A DNA stretch of 64,000 nucleotides, taken from positions 186,001 through 250,000 of the forward strand of contig CAKVCK010000002.1 of assembly GCA_934725575.1 (NCBI GenBank), read 5' to 3'. Below are positions 17,179 through 26,855 of the stretch, piece after piece. Each line of letters opens with the position of its first letter. Position 1 is the stretch's first letter. A program made the position numbers and the translations under genes. The stretch is from an uncultured Bacteroidales bacterium. Lineage in GTDB: Bacteria > Bacteroidota > Bacteroidia > Bacteroidales > UBA932. The notes beneath the pieces are model-generated. The model made no database searches, was not told the origin of the DNA, and was given only the letters and a program-made list of their open reading frames with translations.

Positions 17179-19443
17179 ATGTCAGACAAGTATATTCAAT
17201 ATCTATTGAGTCTTCCTGTTGGCTTGTTGCACGTGGCGCAGTCTTTCGCCAAGGACAACCAGTCGCCTGAAATCGAGCCGGCCCATCTTTTCAGGGCTTT
17301 GCTGCATAAAAGCATAGGTCTCGTGAATTTCTTTGAGGACACCCTTGACGAAGATTATTATTATTTGTTGGACTGGTGCGACATCCGTGTGCGTCAGTGT
17401 GACAAATCTCCTTATGGAATGAAGGATGCGGTTCTGTCCGACGGATCCCGTTCTGTAGTAAAAGAGGCTATGGGAATTCAGGAAAGATTCGGGGCTGGGG
17501 AACCACGTATTGAGTTCATTCTCGCCGCTCTTGTAAGTCCAGGAGTCGGATTCTCTTCCGAGCAGCTGAAGACTATGCCCCTCAAGGCGGAAAAGGTTTT
17601 GGCAGTCGTTGCCGGACAAGGCGATGTGACGGAAAAGAAATCTGCGGAGCAGACATCGCATAGTAAAGGAGACCGGTATTCTTCCATAGACGGGATTTGT
17701 TCTTCAATGCTTTCAGACTATACCGTTCAGGAAATCATCGGAGTACAGGACAAGATTCGTTCCGTGATCGAGGTCCTGGCTCGCAAGGACCGCGCCAATG
17801 TCTTGATTGTCGGAGAGTCAGGGGTAGGCAAGACGAGCTTGGTGCAAGGGCTGCTGAACCTTGCTGTTGAGGATAAATTGCCATCATCCCTTGCAGGGAT
17901 GGCACCTTATGAGTTGGATATGATTTCCCTGTCCCAGGGAGTAAGCTATAAGGGCGAGATCGAGGATCGCTTCAAGAAAGTGATTGACACGCTTTCTGAA
18001 AATGAGCATCCGGTTCTGGTGATCGAAGGCTTCCATCGTGTTGAGGACAAGCAGTCCGCGCTTAACGCGATCCTTCCTGTCCTTAGGAAATCATTGACTG
18101 GGAATAAGGTGCAGTTTATCTGCACGACAACCGTCGATGGCTTTACGAAAGACATTGAGAAGGATAAGGAACTGACCGCATATTTTGAGAAGATCACGGT
18201 AGATGCACCGTCGGAGGAACTTGCGGAAGAAATTCTGCGAAGCAAATGTCCGGCTTATGAACGCTTCCATAAAATGTCGATCGATGAGGACGTGGTGGCT
18301 GAGACGGTGCGTTTGGCAAAGAGGTACCTGCCGGAACGTAATCTGCCTTCCTCGGCGATTGATCTTCTTGACCGTGCGATGGCCTCGGTCAAGGTCGAGA
18401 ACGAATTGTCCCAGACAGGACAGGACGACACCTCCGAAGTGGTGCTGTCCAAGTCTGTTATCCGGGATGTCGTCTCAAGGATGACGGGAATACCGATGGG
18501 AAACATCCAGTCTGAGGAGCGTACGAAACTATCAAACGCAGAGGAAATCCTTCACAAAAGGGTCGTCGGACAGAACCACGCCATAAAGAGTATTCTTGAC
18601 GCTGTCTTTGAGTCTCGCTCCGGACTTAACAAGAAAGGGCAGCCGATCGGGTCATTTTTCTTCCTTGGACCGACTGGAACCGGCAAGACGGAGCTTGCGA
18701 AATCACTTGCGGAGTTCCTATTCAACGATGAGACCGCGATACTGAGGTTTGATATGTCCGAATACAAGGAGGAACACTCAGTGGCCCTTCTTTATGGCGC
18801 GCCTCCGGGATATGTCGGCTATGAGGAAGGAGGATTGCTTGTTAACCAGATACGTCAGCATCCATATTCAGTGGTACTGTTCGATGAGATCGAGAAGGCG
18901 CACAAATCAGTGTTTGACTTGTTCCTTCAGATTCTTGACGAAGGAAAACTCCACGATCGGCTCGGAAGGGTCGGAGACTTCTCCAACTCGTTGATAATCT
19001 TTACTTCGAATATAGGAAGCGATTATATTTTCAAATCTTTCGCCGAAGGGGTGGTTCCTACACACGATCAGATGCTTGATGTTATGCAAGGACAGTTCCG
19101 TCCTGAGTTCCTGGCCAGACTTACGGAGATCGTTCCGTTCTCGCCGATAACTGAGGAGATGATAAACAAGATTTTTGACATACATATTCAGAATCTTTTG
19201 AAGACGCTGCGTGAGCAGAATATATCCTTGGAGATAGATGATTCGGCACGGGCTTATGTCACCAAAGTTGGCTTCAACGCACATTATGGGGCACGCCCGA
19301 TTCTTGGAATCATCCGCAAGGAGATCCGTCGCCCGTTGTCCAAACTCATAATCTCCGGGGACGTGAACCCTGGGGACAGCGTGGTGATGAAATATGATCA
19401 GGAGAACAAGGCGATAGTCTGGGATATAGATACTTGTGACTGA
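17179..19443 (+). CDS. tssH: TssH/ClpV-type AAA+ ATPase of the T6SS
   Basis: Hexameric unfoldase of 754 residues that recycles contracted sheath. Domains: Clp_N (1-145), D1 (about 180-400), D2 (455-754), with hardly any ClpB-type coiled-coil middle domain. Walker A of D1 is GESGVGKT (212-219) and of D2 GPTGTGKT (497-504). D2 Walker B VVLFDE and pore loop GYVG (544-547) are intact. In D1 the Walker B reads VLVIEG (279-284), so the usual Asp-Glu pair is lost and D1 is probably a non-hydrolysing ring. Located directly before the sheath genes, as expected for ClpV rather than general ClpB. Confidence 0.88.
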   Translation: MSDKYIQYLLSLPVGLLHVAQSFAKDNQSPEIEPAHLFRALLHKSIGLVNFFEDTLDEDYYYLLDWCDIRVRQCDKSPYGMKDAVLSDGSRSVVKEAMGIQERFGAGEPRIEFILAALVSPGVGFSSEQLKTMPLKAEKVLAVVAGQGDVTEKKSAEQTSHSKGDRYSSIDGICSSMLSDYTVQEIIGVQDKIRSVIEVLARKDRANVLIVGESGVGKTSLVQGLLNLAVEDKLPSSLAGMAPYELDMISLSQGVSYKGEIEDRFKKVIDTLSENEHPVLVIEGFHRVEDKQSALNAILPVLRKSLTGNKVQFICTTTVDGFTKDIEKDKELTAYFEKITVDAPSEELAEEILRSKCPAYERFHKMSIDEDVVAETVRLAKRYLPERNLPSSAIDLLDRAMASVKVENELSQTGQDDTSEVVLSKSVIRDVVSRMTGIPMGNIQSEERTKLSNAEEILHKRVVGQNHAIKSILDAVFESRSGLNKKGQPIGSFFFLGPTGTGKTELAKSLAEFLFNDETAILRFDMSEYKEEHSVALLYGAPPGYVGYEEGGLLVNQIRQHPYSVVLFDEIEKAHKSVFDLFLQILDEGKLHDRLGRVGDFSNSLIIFTSNIGSDYIFKSFAEGVVPTHDQMLDVMQGQFRPEFLARLTEIVPFSPITEEMINKIFDIHIQNLLKTLREQNISLEIDDSARAYVTKVGFNAHYGARPILGIIRKEIRRPLSKLIISGDVNPGDSVVMKYDQENKAIVWDIDTCD

Positions 19444-19478
19444 AACCATCAGATAATTAAATCATAAATCAAAATACT

Positions 19479-19934
19479 ATGGCAAGAAAAACCGTAATTT
19501 CCAAAGTTGTGGAAGAGAACGCGCAGGATGGCGTGATCGAGTTCCCGCAGAACCGGACACTCTATGCTGACCAGTTCACAGACACCGCGCCTAACACTGA
19601 TGAAGACAGGGATGGCTTTACCGCAAAGAGTATGAAGGATGTTTTCGAGCATTATCAGCCTTCCAAGGAAGGGGTGACCTTGACTACGGAAGAAGGCGGA
19701 GCGGTGTACGAGGATTTCAATTTCCGACAGATCAAGGATTTTGAGGACGAACAGCTCATCGCTCAAAGTGAGATGCTCAGCGGAAAAAAATCCAAGATTG
19801 ACGCCTACAATTCCGTCATCCGTCAGTTGGAGAAGAACAAGACTCTGCGCAATGCCCTGAAGGATGAGTCGGCGCACAATGACTTGAAGAATGCCATAAA
19901 GGCGTTGCTGGCCGAATTGGATGATGCGGAATAG
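19479..19934 (+). CDS. tssB: TssB-like small sheath protein
   Basis: Protein of 151 residues, resembling TssB/VipA. Seen: a central F..YQP stretch, then DFNFRQIKDFEDEQLIAQSE, matching the TssB pattern where a conserved Phe/Asp region precedes a C-terminal helix rich in Leu (SVIRQLEKNKTLRNAL). With TssC it would build the contractile sheath around the Hcp tube. The call rests on size, position before a clear TssC, and this weak pattern. Confidence 0.75.
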   Translation: MARKTVISKVVEENAQDGVIEFPQNRTLYADQFTDTAPNTDEDRDGFTAKSMKDVFEHYQPSKEGVTLTTEEGGAVYEDFNFRQIKDFEDEQLIAQSEMLSGKKSKIDAYNSVIRQLEKNKTLRNALKDESAHNDLKNAIKALLAELDDAE

Positions 19935-19956
19935 TGATTAACAATAATTTACGAAT

Positions 19957-21345
19957 ATGTCAGCGGAAGAACAAAAAATAACGGTTCCGGCGGAGGGTCG
20001 GGAACTGCGTGAAAGGCCGGAAATAGCCAATCCGGCGGAACTTCTTCAAAACAGCATCGGAGGCCTTGACAAATTTGGTGGCTTCCAGTTGATCAAAGGC
20101 CTGATCAAAGGTGTTGAGAATATGGATCCTCGCCGTAGGGCGATAAAGAATGTCTTTCTTACTGATTCTGCTTACGCCGATGCAAGAAAACGTCTTCGGA
20201 ACGAACTTTCCTTGTGGGTGGACATCCTTAAGACGGGTGGGAATGATCCGATGGAGATCATCGAATCCTGCAAGAGTGAATGTGAGAAGGCCGAGCGCAA
20301 CCTGAGCGAGAACCTGTTCGGCATCCACGATGAGATCAAGGCTTTGGAGGTGACCTATCGTAGTCTGGACGCATTCTTCGCCAATGCCGGTCAGGGAAAG
20401 GTGGATTGCATCACTCTGATGAATGTCAACAAGGAGGAACTGGTTGACAATGATTCGGAGGACACACAGGCTGTGCGTGATGAGCTTGAACGCTATTTTG
20501 ACCGTCTGAATCTTAAGAACAACTACAGTATGCTGGTCGTTCCCGGCTATCTCGGTGATGCGGACACGGTCAGGATGTGGGCTCAGACCGCCTATCGCAA
20601 CAAAGTCATAATGATCACGGACTTCAAGGATAGTATGAACTTTGAGATGCTGAAGGATGAGCTTGACGACGCTAGTCTGCAAGGCACGGAACCGTACCTC
20701 GGCAACATCGTGATGACGGCCAATTATATTCTTGGACGCAGAAAGTCAGAAGTGGCCGGAGAGGATGAGGACTTGTATATTCCTGCCTCAGGGGCGCTTG
20801 CCGGACGGATGTCCAACACAGAAGAGATTGTCATCGCTCAGGCTGCCGCCGGAAAGAGGTATGGCACACTGGATGGCGTCAAGGGAGCCAGGATGGATCT
20901 CAGAAAGTCAGAGATCGCCGCTTTGATAGATTTCGGGGTGGTTCCGATGGTCGAGGAGGACGGCAGGACAATGGCATTCTCCAACCATACTTTGTACAAT
21001 GGAGCCTCCAAGGGATTGCAGGAATATTCCATCGTGCGTGTGTTTGATTGGATAGGCAAGGTCTTCGAGAACTACTGCAACGACCACGCTATGGAGATCT
21101 GGACTCCGGCCATCAAGGCGGAGATCACCCAGGACATCCATAACTTCCTCAGTGACTACAAGGGACCGGGTGGCATCATAGAGAAATATACAAACCTTAA
21201 GATTGACCAGAACCCTAAAACAAAGGATATAACCATCAATGTTGAGATCACGCCTTATTTCGCGGCTCAGAACTTCTTTATCGAACTTACTGGACGCAAT
21301 ACTGCGGCGGGTGTTGACTGGGAACAGAACACAAAGAACGCATAG
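19957..21345 (+). CDS. tssC: TssC large sheath protein
   Basis: Cytosolic sheath subunit of 462 residues, VipB/TssC family. Seen: the N-terminal GGLDKFGGFQLIKGLIKGVENMD-type region (by parts, residues 33-55) and the C-terminal block with the GVVPMVEEDGRTMAFSNHTLY, VFDWIGKVFENY and DITINVEITPYFAAQNFFIEL patterns. The last strand is the part that knits sheath subunits together. Follows tssB by 22 nt. Confidence 0.85.
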   Translation: MSAEEQKITVPAEGRELRERPEIANPAELLQNSIGGLDKFGGFQLIKGLIKGVENMDPRRRAIKNVFLTDSAYADARKRLRNELSLWVDILKTGGNDPMEIIESCKSECEKAERNLSENLFGIHDEIKALEVTYRSLDAFFANAGQGKVDCITLMNVNKEELVDNDSEDTQAVRDELERYFDRLNLKNNYSMLVVPGYLGDADTVRMWAQTAYRNKVIMITDFKDSMNFEMLKDELDDASLQGTEPYLGNIVMTANYILGRRKSEVAGEDEDLYIPASGALAGRMSNTEEIVIAQAAAGKRYGTLDGVKGARMDLRKSEIAALIDFGVVPMVEEDGRTMAFSNHTLYNGASKGLQEYSIVRVFDWIGKVFENYCNDHAMEIWTPAIKAEITQDIHNFLSDYKGPGGIIEKYTNLKIDQNPKTKDITINVEITPYFAAQNFFIELTGRNTAAGVDWEQNTKNA

Positions 21346-21391
21346 TGAACATAATTTACATATTATTATTAATTCCAAAAATCAAAAAATT

Positions 21392-21799
21392 ATGGCAGAA
21401 ACAAGAACAGTTACCATCAATGCCGATGGTATCCAGGAGCGTGAGGTGATGTACGTACGCTATGAACTTAACCAGCAGACTGACGTTGAGGGTCAGCCTA
21501 CCGGTCGTACACGTGGTGGCAAGATCAAGGTGAAGGTTAAGTCAAAGAATGACGGCAACACCGAGATCCTTGAGTGGATGTGCGACACCTATATGAGCAA
21601 GAACGGTGTCATCTCCTATCCTGACAAGGATGGTGGCGAGATGAAGCGTCTTGTCTTCAAGAATGGTTACGTGGTTGAATACGCCGAGACCTATGACGAC
21701 AAGAACGAGGTTCAGCAGTATGAGGAGTTCGTGATCACCGCGAAGGAAATCCAGGTTGGCAACGCGGTTCACAACAACAGCTGGACTATTGACAAGTAA
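21392..21799 (+). CDS. tssD: Hcp-like tube protein 1
   Basis: Tube subunit of 135 residues, Bacteroidetes TssD type. Starts at ATG 21392 (MAETRTVTINADGIQ); an in-frame upstream extension overlapping tssC is rejected. Seen: beta-rich sequence with GRTRGGKIKVKVKSK and EEFVITAKEIQVGNAVHNNSW, typical of the Bacteroidetes Hcp relatives. A strong RNA hairpin lies directly downstream. The tube should be the most abundant product of the operon. Confidence 0.82.
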   Translation: MAETRTVTINADGIQEREVMYVRYELNQQTDVEGQPTGRTRGGKIKVKVKSKNDGNTEILEWMCDTYMSKNGVISYPDKDGGEMKRLVFKNGYVVEYAETYDDKNEVQQYEEFVITAKEIQVGNAVHNNSWTIDK

Positions 21800-21823
21800 T
21801 GTTGGACAACCGGATTCATTAAG

Positions 21824-21864
21824 GATAATTGGGGGCGATCCTCATCGGATTGCCTTCAATTATC
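21824..21864 (+). promoter_or_regulatory. 18-bp RNA hairpin behind the first tssD
   Basis: GATAATTGGGGGCGATCC (21824-21841), loop TCATC, then GGATTGCCTTCAATTATC (21847-21864). All 18 positions pair in RNA, three of them as G-U. Since these wobbles work only on plus-strand RNA, the structure is likely to act in the mRNA. No clean T tract follows (GTTTCC). It may protect the upstream tssD message from 3' exonucleases or act as a partial terminator. Confidence 0.7.
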
Positions 21865-21883
21865 GTTTCCTGAAAACTTGATT

Positions 21884-22333
21884 ATGGCACTGCAAGGACA
21901 ACTTAACATTGAAGGACGCACGTATGGTGTGGTTGAGTGTGAATATGAATTCTCACAAGGCACGGACAACACCGGCAAGCCTTCAAGTCGTCCAAGAGGC
22001 GGCCTCATCACATTTGTGATGCCGGCCACTTGCGATGACGACCAGTTTTTCTATAAGTGGATGTTTTCCAAAACGTTGACATATTCGGGAACATTCCGGT
22101 TCTGTGTATTCTCCAATGACAACAAGAGGCGTTTCAAGACGGTGGAGTTCTCACAGGCTTTCTGTATAGGATTGAAGGACAATTTCTGTGACAGCGACAG
22201 CAAACTGATGTACACGACGGTGACTATCAGTGCCGGAGTCATCCGTGTCGGCACCGGTGTTATGGATTCCGCCCTGTTCTCCAATGAATGGGCCTCATTG
22301 GAAGGGATGATTGATATGATGACGAAATATTAA
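21884..22333 (+). CDS. Hcp-like tube protein 2 (TssD paralogue)
   Basis: Protein of 149 residues related to the preceding TssD. Shared pattern: an early YEF/YEL stretch, then TDNTGKPSSRPRGGLITFVM next to the GQPTGRTRGGKIKVKV of the first copy. Extra Cys residues and a longer C-terminal part (ALFSNEWASLEGMIDMM) suggest a specialised tip or cap form rather than the bulk tube. ATG 21884 is chosen. Separated from vgrG by 21 nt. Confidence 0.72.
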   Translation: MALQGQLNIEGRTYGVVECEYEFSQGTDNTGKPSSRPRGGLITFVMPATCDDDQFFYKWMFSKTLTYSGTFRFCVFSNDNKRRFKTVEFSQAFCIGLKDNFCDSDSKLMYTTVTISAGVIRVGTGVMDSALFSNEWASLEGMIDMMTKY

Positions 22334-22354
22334 CGCCACCTTTGATATTCAGAT

Positions 22355-24379
22355 ATGTCCGTTTCGATTAAGAACATAACCGTTGCCATTGATGGGATGA
22401 AGTCAACGGGATTTTGTGTGGAGCTTGATGGCGCCAAGTGGCGTTTGGACGACTTTATGCTTTGCCAGAGCCTTTTGGCTGTGTCATCGCTTTCATTCTC
22501 GATGCATAAGGAGCCGGATGAACGCATAAACGAGATCTCATTTGATGTGTGCGGACAGATTATCGGCAAGGAAATCTCCGTGCTGTTGGAGACGGAAAGC
22601 GTTGAGAAGGAATCCTTTAAGGTGGAGACAGAGGCGGCGTCCGATGTGAATTTCAAGGGCGTGATCGTCTCGGCCTCAGCGGCCAGAAACCGGTCGGAGT
22701 TCACGGTCAATGTCCGTGCCTGCGGTTGGGATGCACTTCTGAACGATAATCCGAATTGCAAGTCGTATGAGAACAAGACACTTGACGAGATCGTGCAGGA
22801 TGTCATCGGTGATTATGCCGATCGTCTGGAAACGGAGATAAAACCAAGATTCTCCGGTGTCATACCATATTGTGTGCAGTACAACGAGACGGATTACCAG
22901 TTTCTGCAGCGGCTGGCCAAACGCTACGGTGAGTGGATGTACAACGATGGAGAGCGTTTTGTCTTTGGCGTGATGCCGGACGGGGAAAGAGTGAAACTTA
23001 CTTATCCAAGCCAGGATATTCCTTCCTACAATGTCGATTTGAGGATTTGCCATACGCAGTTTCGGGACATCGCTTCATCTTACAATTCCAATGACGCCAC
23101 CTTGAAGGAGGGAAGGGAAGAAATGCTACGGGAATATAACACATTGAGCGAAAGTGTTTTTGCTGCATCGGAAGAGGCTTTCGTCAAGTCTACGCTGAGG
23201 AATCTCCATTCGGGAGGATTCGCTGATGATGACGGTCGGGAGACTGTGTTGAACGTGTCAACCAAGACGCAGGCCCGGGGCGAGAAGGCGGGGATGCTGA
23301 CATATTCAGGAACATCATATTGCTCAAGGTTGAAGATCGGTGGCATAGTTGTGATTGAGGACAATTATATGCCGGATGGAGCGTCTTTGGAAAAGAGCAA
23401 GGTTGAGCAGGATGAGATTCTGATCACGGAGATCAGTCATCGTTTCTCGGCTGATGAATCGTACAGCAACCACTTTGTGGGAATACCGTCCGCCTGCGAC
23501 TACCCTCCATATTCGGATAGTGATGTTTATCCTGCGGCCACTTCCTGTCGCGCGAAGGTGAAGGATAATGAGGACCCTAAGAATCTCGGGCGGGTCCGTG
23601 TCCAGTTTGACTGGCAGGCACAGCAGGATGACGAGATGATGACTCCGTGGCTCAGGATCGCCCAGCCGTATGCCGGAGGAGGCAAGGGATTCAGTTTCAT
23701 TCCGGAGGTTGAAGAGGAAGTGATGGTTGACTTTGAGGGAGGAAACGCCGAGCGTCCTTATGTGAAAGGAACGCTGTACAACGGAGTCGGAGATCCTGAC
23801 GCCGCGTGGCTTCCTGACGGTAACCGCAGCAATCAAATCAAGGCCATACGTACACGGAACGGACACACAATCGAGATTCACGATGAGGGAGAGAACGGCT
23901 ACATCAGAATCTACGACAACGAGAAAGAAAATTACATCCTGACATTTTCCACGGATGAGAAGCTGATCAAGCTGGAGTCCACCGGCAACATCGAGCTCTA
24001 CGCCAAGAATGACATCATTATGCACGCCGGCCACGACATCAACGCCAGTGCCGACAATGACATATTCATCGCCGCCTCCCACGATATGCAGCGAACTGCC
24101 GACAACGACATCCGTGAATATGCCGGCAATGACCGTTCGACCTCCATTGACCGCAATGATTCGCTTACGGTCGAGTCGAACCAATTTGTCAAGATCAATG
24201 ACAACAAGGATGAGCAGATCGTCCATAAGTTCCAATTGACAGCGGAGAACATCCGGATGGAGGCGCAGGACAAACTTCTGGAATATTCCAGCACGCATCA
24301 TCAGAAGGCTTCTGACACAATGGCTATCAACGCCGGCAGCCAGATTGACATCAAGGCTGGCAAGGTGAAAGTGAACTGA
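22355..24379 (+). CDS. vgrG: VgrG spike protein
   Basis: Trimeric spike of 674 residues (TssI). Domains: gp27-like (about 1-390), gp5-like OB fold (about 395-480, CRAKVKDNEDPKNLGRVRVQFDW), the region NAERPYVKGTLYNG, then a repetitive beta-helix (about 520-610) with HDINASADNDIFIAASHDM-like repeats, typical of Bacteroidetes VgrG. Ends without an extra toxin domain. The PAAR gene follows after 4 nt. Confidence 0.92.
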   Translation: MSVSIKNITVAIDGMKSTGFCVELDGAKWRLDDFMLCQSLLAVSSLSFSMHKEPDERINEISFDVCGQIIGKEISVLLETESVEKESFKVETEAASDVNFKGVIVSASAARNRSEFTVNVRACGWDALLNDNPNCKSYENKTLDEIVQDVIGDYADRLETEIKPRFSGVIPYCVQYNETDYQFLQRLAKRYGEWMYNDGERFVFGVMPDGERVKLTYPSQDIPSYNVDLRICHTQFRDIASSYNSNDATLKEGREEMLREYNTLSESVFAASEEAFVKSTLRNLHSGGFADDDGRETVLNVSTKTQARGEKAGMLTYSGTSYCSRLKIGGIVVIEDNYMPDGASLEKSKVEQDEILITEISHRFSADESYSNHFVGIPSACDYPPYSDSDVYPAATSCRAKVKDNEDPKNLGRVRVQFDWQAQQDDEMMTPWLRIAQPYAGGGKGFSFIPEVEEEVMVDFEGGNAERPYVKGTLYNGVGDPDAAWLPDGNRSNQIKAIRTRNGHTIEIHDEGENGYIRIYDNEKENYILTFSTDEKLIKLESTGNIELYAKNDIIMHAGHDINASADNDIFIAASHDMQRTADNDIREYAGNDRSTSIDRNDSLTVESNQFVKINDNKDEQIVHKFQLTAENIRMEAQDKLLEYSSTHHQKASDTMAINAGSQIDIKAGKVKVN

Positions 24380-24383
24380 TCAA

Positions 24384-26855
24384 ATGGTTAAGAACACTCC
24401 TCGGCAGATATTGGGTAAGGTGGGGGCACTCCCTGGTGATATCCAGAGAGTGACTGGGAGTATCGCGACAGGTGCTTCCACGATCAACAGTATGACCGCT
24501 CGCCTGGATGTCGCTGTCAGGGGCACTACCACAAGGAACCCTGTAAGCGGAGCCATAAAAAGTGGTCTGTCTGGAGTGACAGGCGCTTTGAACAGAGGTG
24601 CGGCGCGTGTGAATGCCTGGGCATCGGGTTTAAACAGTGTCGGAACCACTGTTGCGGGAACTCTTACTCCTGTCGCGACTGCCTCTAATATTATAAATCA
24701 GTCTATAACAGATTTGCGGAACTGCCAACAGGTTCTCCATACATCTTCTCTTGTCGTGGATGCGATTATGGATTCGGTCACAGGTCATTTCCATCCGCGC
24801 GCCAATGAGCAGGTCCTTTTAAAATTTGATGCGGAGTGGGATTCTTGGGCAAAGGCTGTGGAGGGCACATATAGCAGATTGTCCCCAGCTGGTACTGCCC
24901 ACGTTCTTGAATCCTTAGCAAGGGCTGGTTTTGGTGATGAAGTTTTTTCCTTGGGAAGTGCCATCAAGAAGAACTCTGCTGGCATTTTCGGGGGAATCGC
25001 TGATTTTGAGGATTCAATACACGCTTTCGGGGGAAGTTACCGTGGTCCGGTACTTGCGGCGAAGAAGATAGAACGTGGGGTAAAAGGCATCATCGGAGCG
25101 ACGGAACAGGTCGCCAATTCCATCAATGGAATGATTACCACATATCAGAAGAAGATGGGATATGTGGAGGTTCCGAATCCTATTTTGTCATATATCGGGG
25201 ATCTGCACAGCAAACCTGCTGTCTTTGCCTTGAATAAGGTGTTGACTTTCGGCGGTGGGGCGGCTACATTATATTCAGATGGCGCTGTTTTAGGCCAAGC
25301 CTTGGAAAATAGGGATTGGAAGACTGTTTACGAGATCGGCAAGAAAACGTACGGTGACGCGAGAACCATTATAGAAGGGTTTAGAGACCCTGATAAAGCG
25401 ATGGAGGTCACGGAGTTGGCGAAAGGCTACCCGACTGGAGGAGCGGCTCCGATAAGTCCGGACGTTCTTGGTCCTATTGATGAAGCGGAAAAAGCATCTG
25501 GCGGCGGTATGAACGAGGATATTGCTGATAATCAGGGTGATAATGCCGGAGATGATGGCTCGAGAGAAGGAGAGACCAAAGATGGTCTTGTGGAAGATGA
25601 TGTGGATGAGGCAAAAGATGATGTGGGCGATAACGATGATGAAAACGCACGGGAAGACCCTTCCGACGCTTCGGATTTTGGGAAGGCCGATTCGTATGTT
25701 TGTTCCGGTGCGACAATGAGATGTTCTTTTGGTGACAAAAGCGCGAAATTGACGGTCTATCCGGATCGCACCGTGTTTCTTACAGGTCAACCGATGGCCA
25801 ACATCTCCGACCATACATCCTTGTATAACATCGCCCCGTTCGGAAAATGTCATACGACAAGGTATCCGGCCACCGCTGCCGCCACGGCCGCCGCGCACGG
25901 CAAGTTGACTCCGATGCCCTGCATCCCGGGAACCATGAGTGACTGGCTGAACGGAAAGGATGACTACATCATCAAAGGCAACCCCGCTCTGTTGAAATCC
26001 TCCTATTGCAAATGCTGCTATGGCGGAATCATCCGGATTGTTAATGATGGACAGGTTGATACCGGCCCCGCTGATCTGCATAAGCAACCCAAAGAGACTG
26101 TTGAAGAGTGGATTGCTAAAGAGCAAGAAGAACTTCTTGAAGACAAAGACGCATTACTTGATGGAATTCAGGCTGCATTGGATTTCGCAGGTTTTGCTCC
26201 CGGAGTGGGTGCGATTCCCGATTTGCTGAATGCTGCCATATACGCTGTCAGAGGTGATAAACTAAACGCCAGCCTGTCCCTCCTTGCTGCTGTTCCGGGC
26301 ATAGGCGATGCCGCGGCTGCCGCAAAAATCGCAGGAAAGGGAGTGAAACTCGCGAAATCCGCTAAGAAAGCGGAAAACACCATAACCGGAAAAGAAAAGG
26401 TCGTGGATATGGCTAAATATAAAGCTGCGAAAAAGGCTCAGAGGGAACAACTTATCAATGAGTCTGAGAATGTGAAAAGACTGCCAACAAAAAATATTGA
26501 AGAAAACACAGACTTTGTTAAAGCGAAAAAGGATACTGCTCCGGCAGCAGTTGTCGGGAGAATTGAGACTGTGAAGGAGACCAAACAAGTTGTTAACGGA
26601 ATCGATACAGTATCGTATGAGACACGAAGTACGAAAGTGTCTAACTCGGTAGGTGGTATTAACTCATATCCTTCTGGATATGATAATTGCATCAATGTCA
26701 ATTCGGTAAAATCTTCAAATAATGTGTCATCCAATAATGGTGGTCGCCAGTTTAATGGTGGTTGCGGTAACCGTAGATATGAAAAGAAGAAGCCATATCC
26801 ACAAGAAAAAGAAACGAAAAAGATTGAAAGTATATGGCAGCATAAAGAGAAGTGA
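24384..26855 (+). CDS. PAAR-like (DUF4280) effector with polymorphic-toxin architecture
   Basis: Large cargo protein of 823 residues. N-terminal 1-350 is mostly helical and unassigned; 365-430 is an acidic Asp/Glu-rich linker; 434-550 is a PAAR-like tip domain (CSGATMRCSFGD, LTGQPMANISDH, MPCIPGTMSDW) that caps VgrG. Then comes a pre-toxin region (585-670: FAPGVGAIPDLLNAAIYAVRGDKLNASL by parts, PGIGDAAAAAKIAGKGVKLAK). The last 130 residues are lysine- and asparagine-rich and unlike anything I recognise; base composition turns AT-rich there. Probably a toxin, but no catalytic motif is visible. Confidence 0.75.
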   Translation: MVKNTPRQILGKVGALPGDIQRVTGSIATGASTINSMTARLDVAVRGTTTRNPVSGAIKSGLSGVTGALNRGAARVNAWASGLNSVGTTVAGTLTPVATASNIINQSITDLRNCQQVLHTSSLVVDAIMDSVTGHFHPRANEQVLLKFDAEWDSWAKAVEGTYSRLSPAGTAHVLESLARAGFGDEVFSLGSAIKKNSAGIFGGIADFEDSIHAFGGSYRGPVLAAKKIERGVKGIIGATEQVANSINGMITTYQKKMGYVEVPNPILSYIGDLHSKPAVFALNKVLTFGGGAATLYSDGAVLGQALENRDWKTVYEIGKKTYGDARTIIEGFRDPDKAMEVTELAKGYPTGGAAPISPDVLGPIDEAEKASGGGMNEDIADNQGDNAGDDGSREGETKDGLVEDDVDEAKDDVGDNDDENAREDPSDASDFGKADSYVCSGATMRCSFGDKSAKLTVYPDRTVFLTGQPMANISDHTSLYNIAPFGKCHTTRYPATAAATAAAHGKLTPMPCIPGTMSDWLNGKDDYIIKGNPALLKSSYCKCCYGGIIRIVNDGQVDTGPADLHKQPKETVEEWIAKEQEELLEDKDALLDGIQAALDFAGFAPGVGAIPDLLNAAIYAVRGDKLNASLSLLAAVPGIGDAAAAAKIAGKGVKLAKSAKKAENTITGKEKVVDMAKYKAAKKAQREQLINESENVKRLPTKNIEENTDFVKAKKDTAPAAVVGRIETVKETKQVVNGIDTVSYETRSTKVSNSVGGINSYPSGYDNCINVNSVKSSNNVSSNNGGRQFNGGCGNRRYEKKKPYPQEKETKKIESIWQHKEK

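Noticed and set aside
21239..21391. upstream extension of the first tssD
   Set aside because: It overlaps the end of tssC in another frame; MAETRTVTI at 21392 is the normal start.
23324..24301. 325-codon minus-strand frame
   Set aside because: It lies opposite the repetitive 3' part of vgrG and has no recognisable content.
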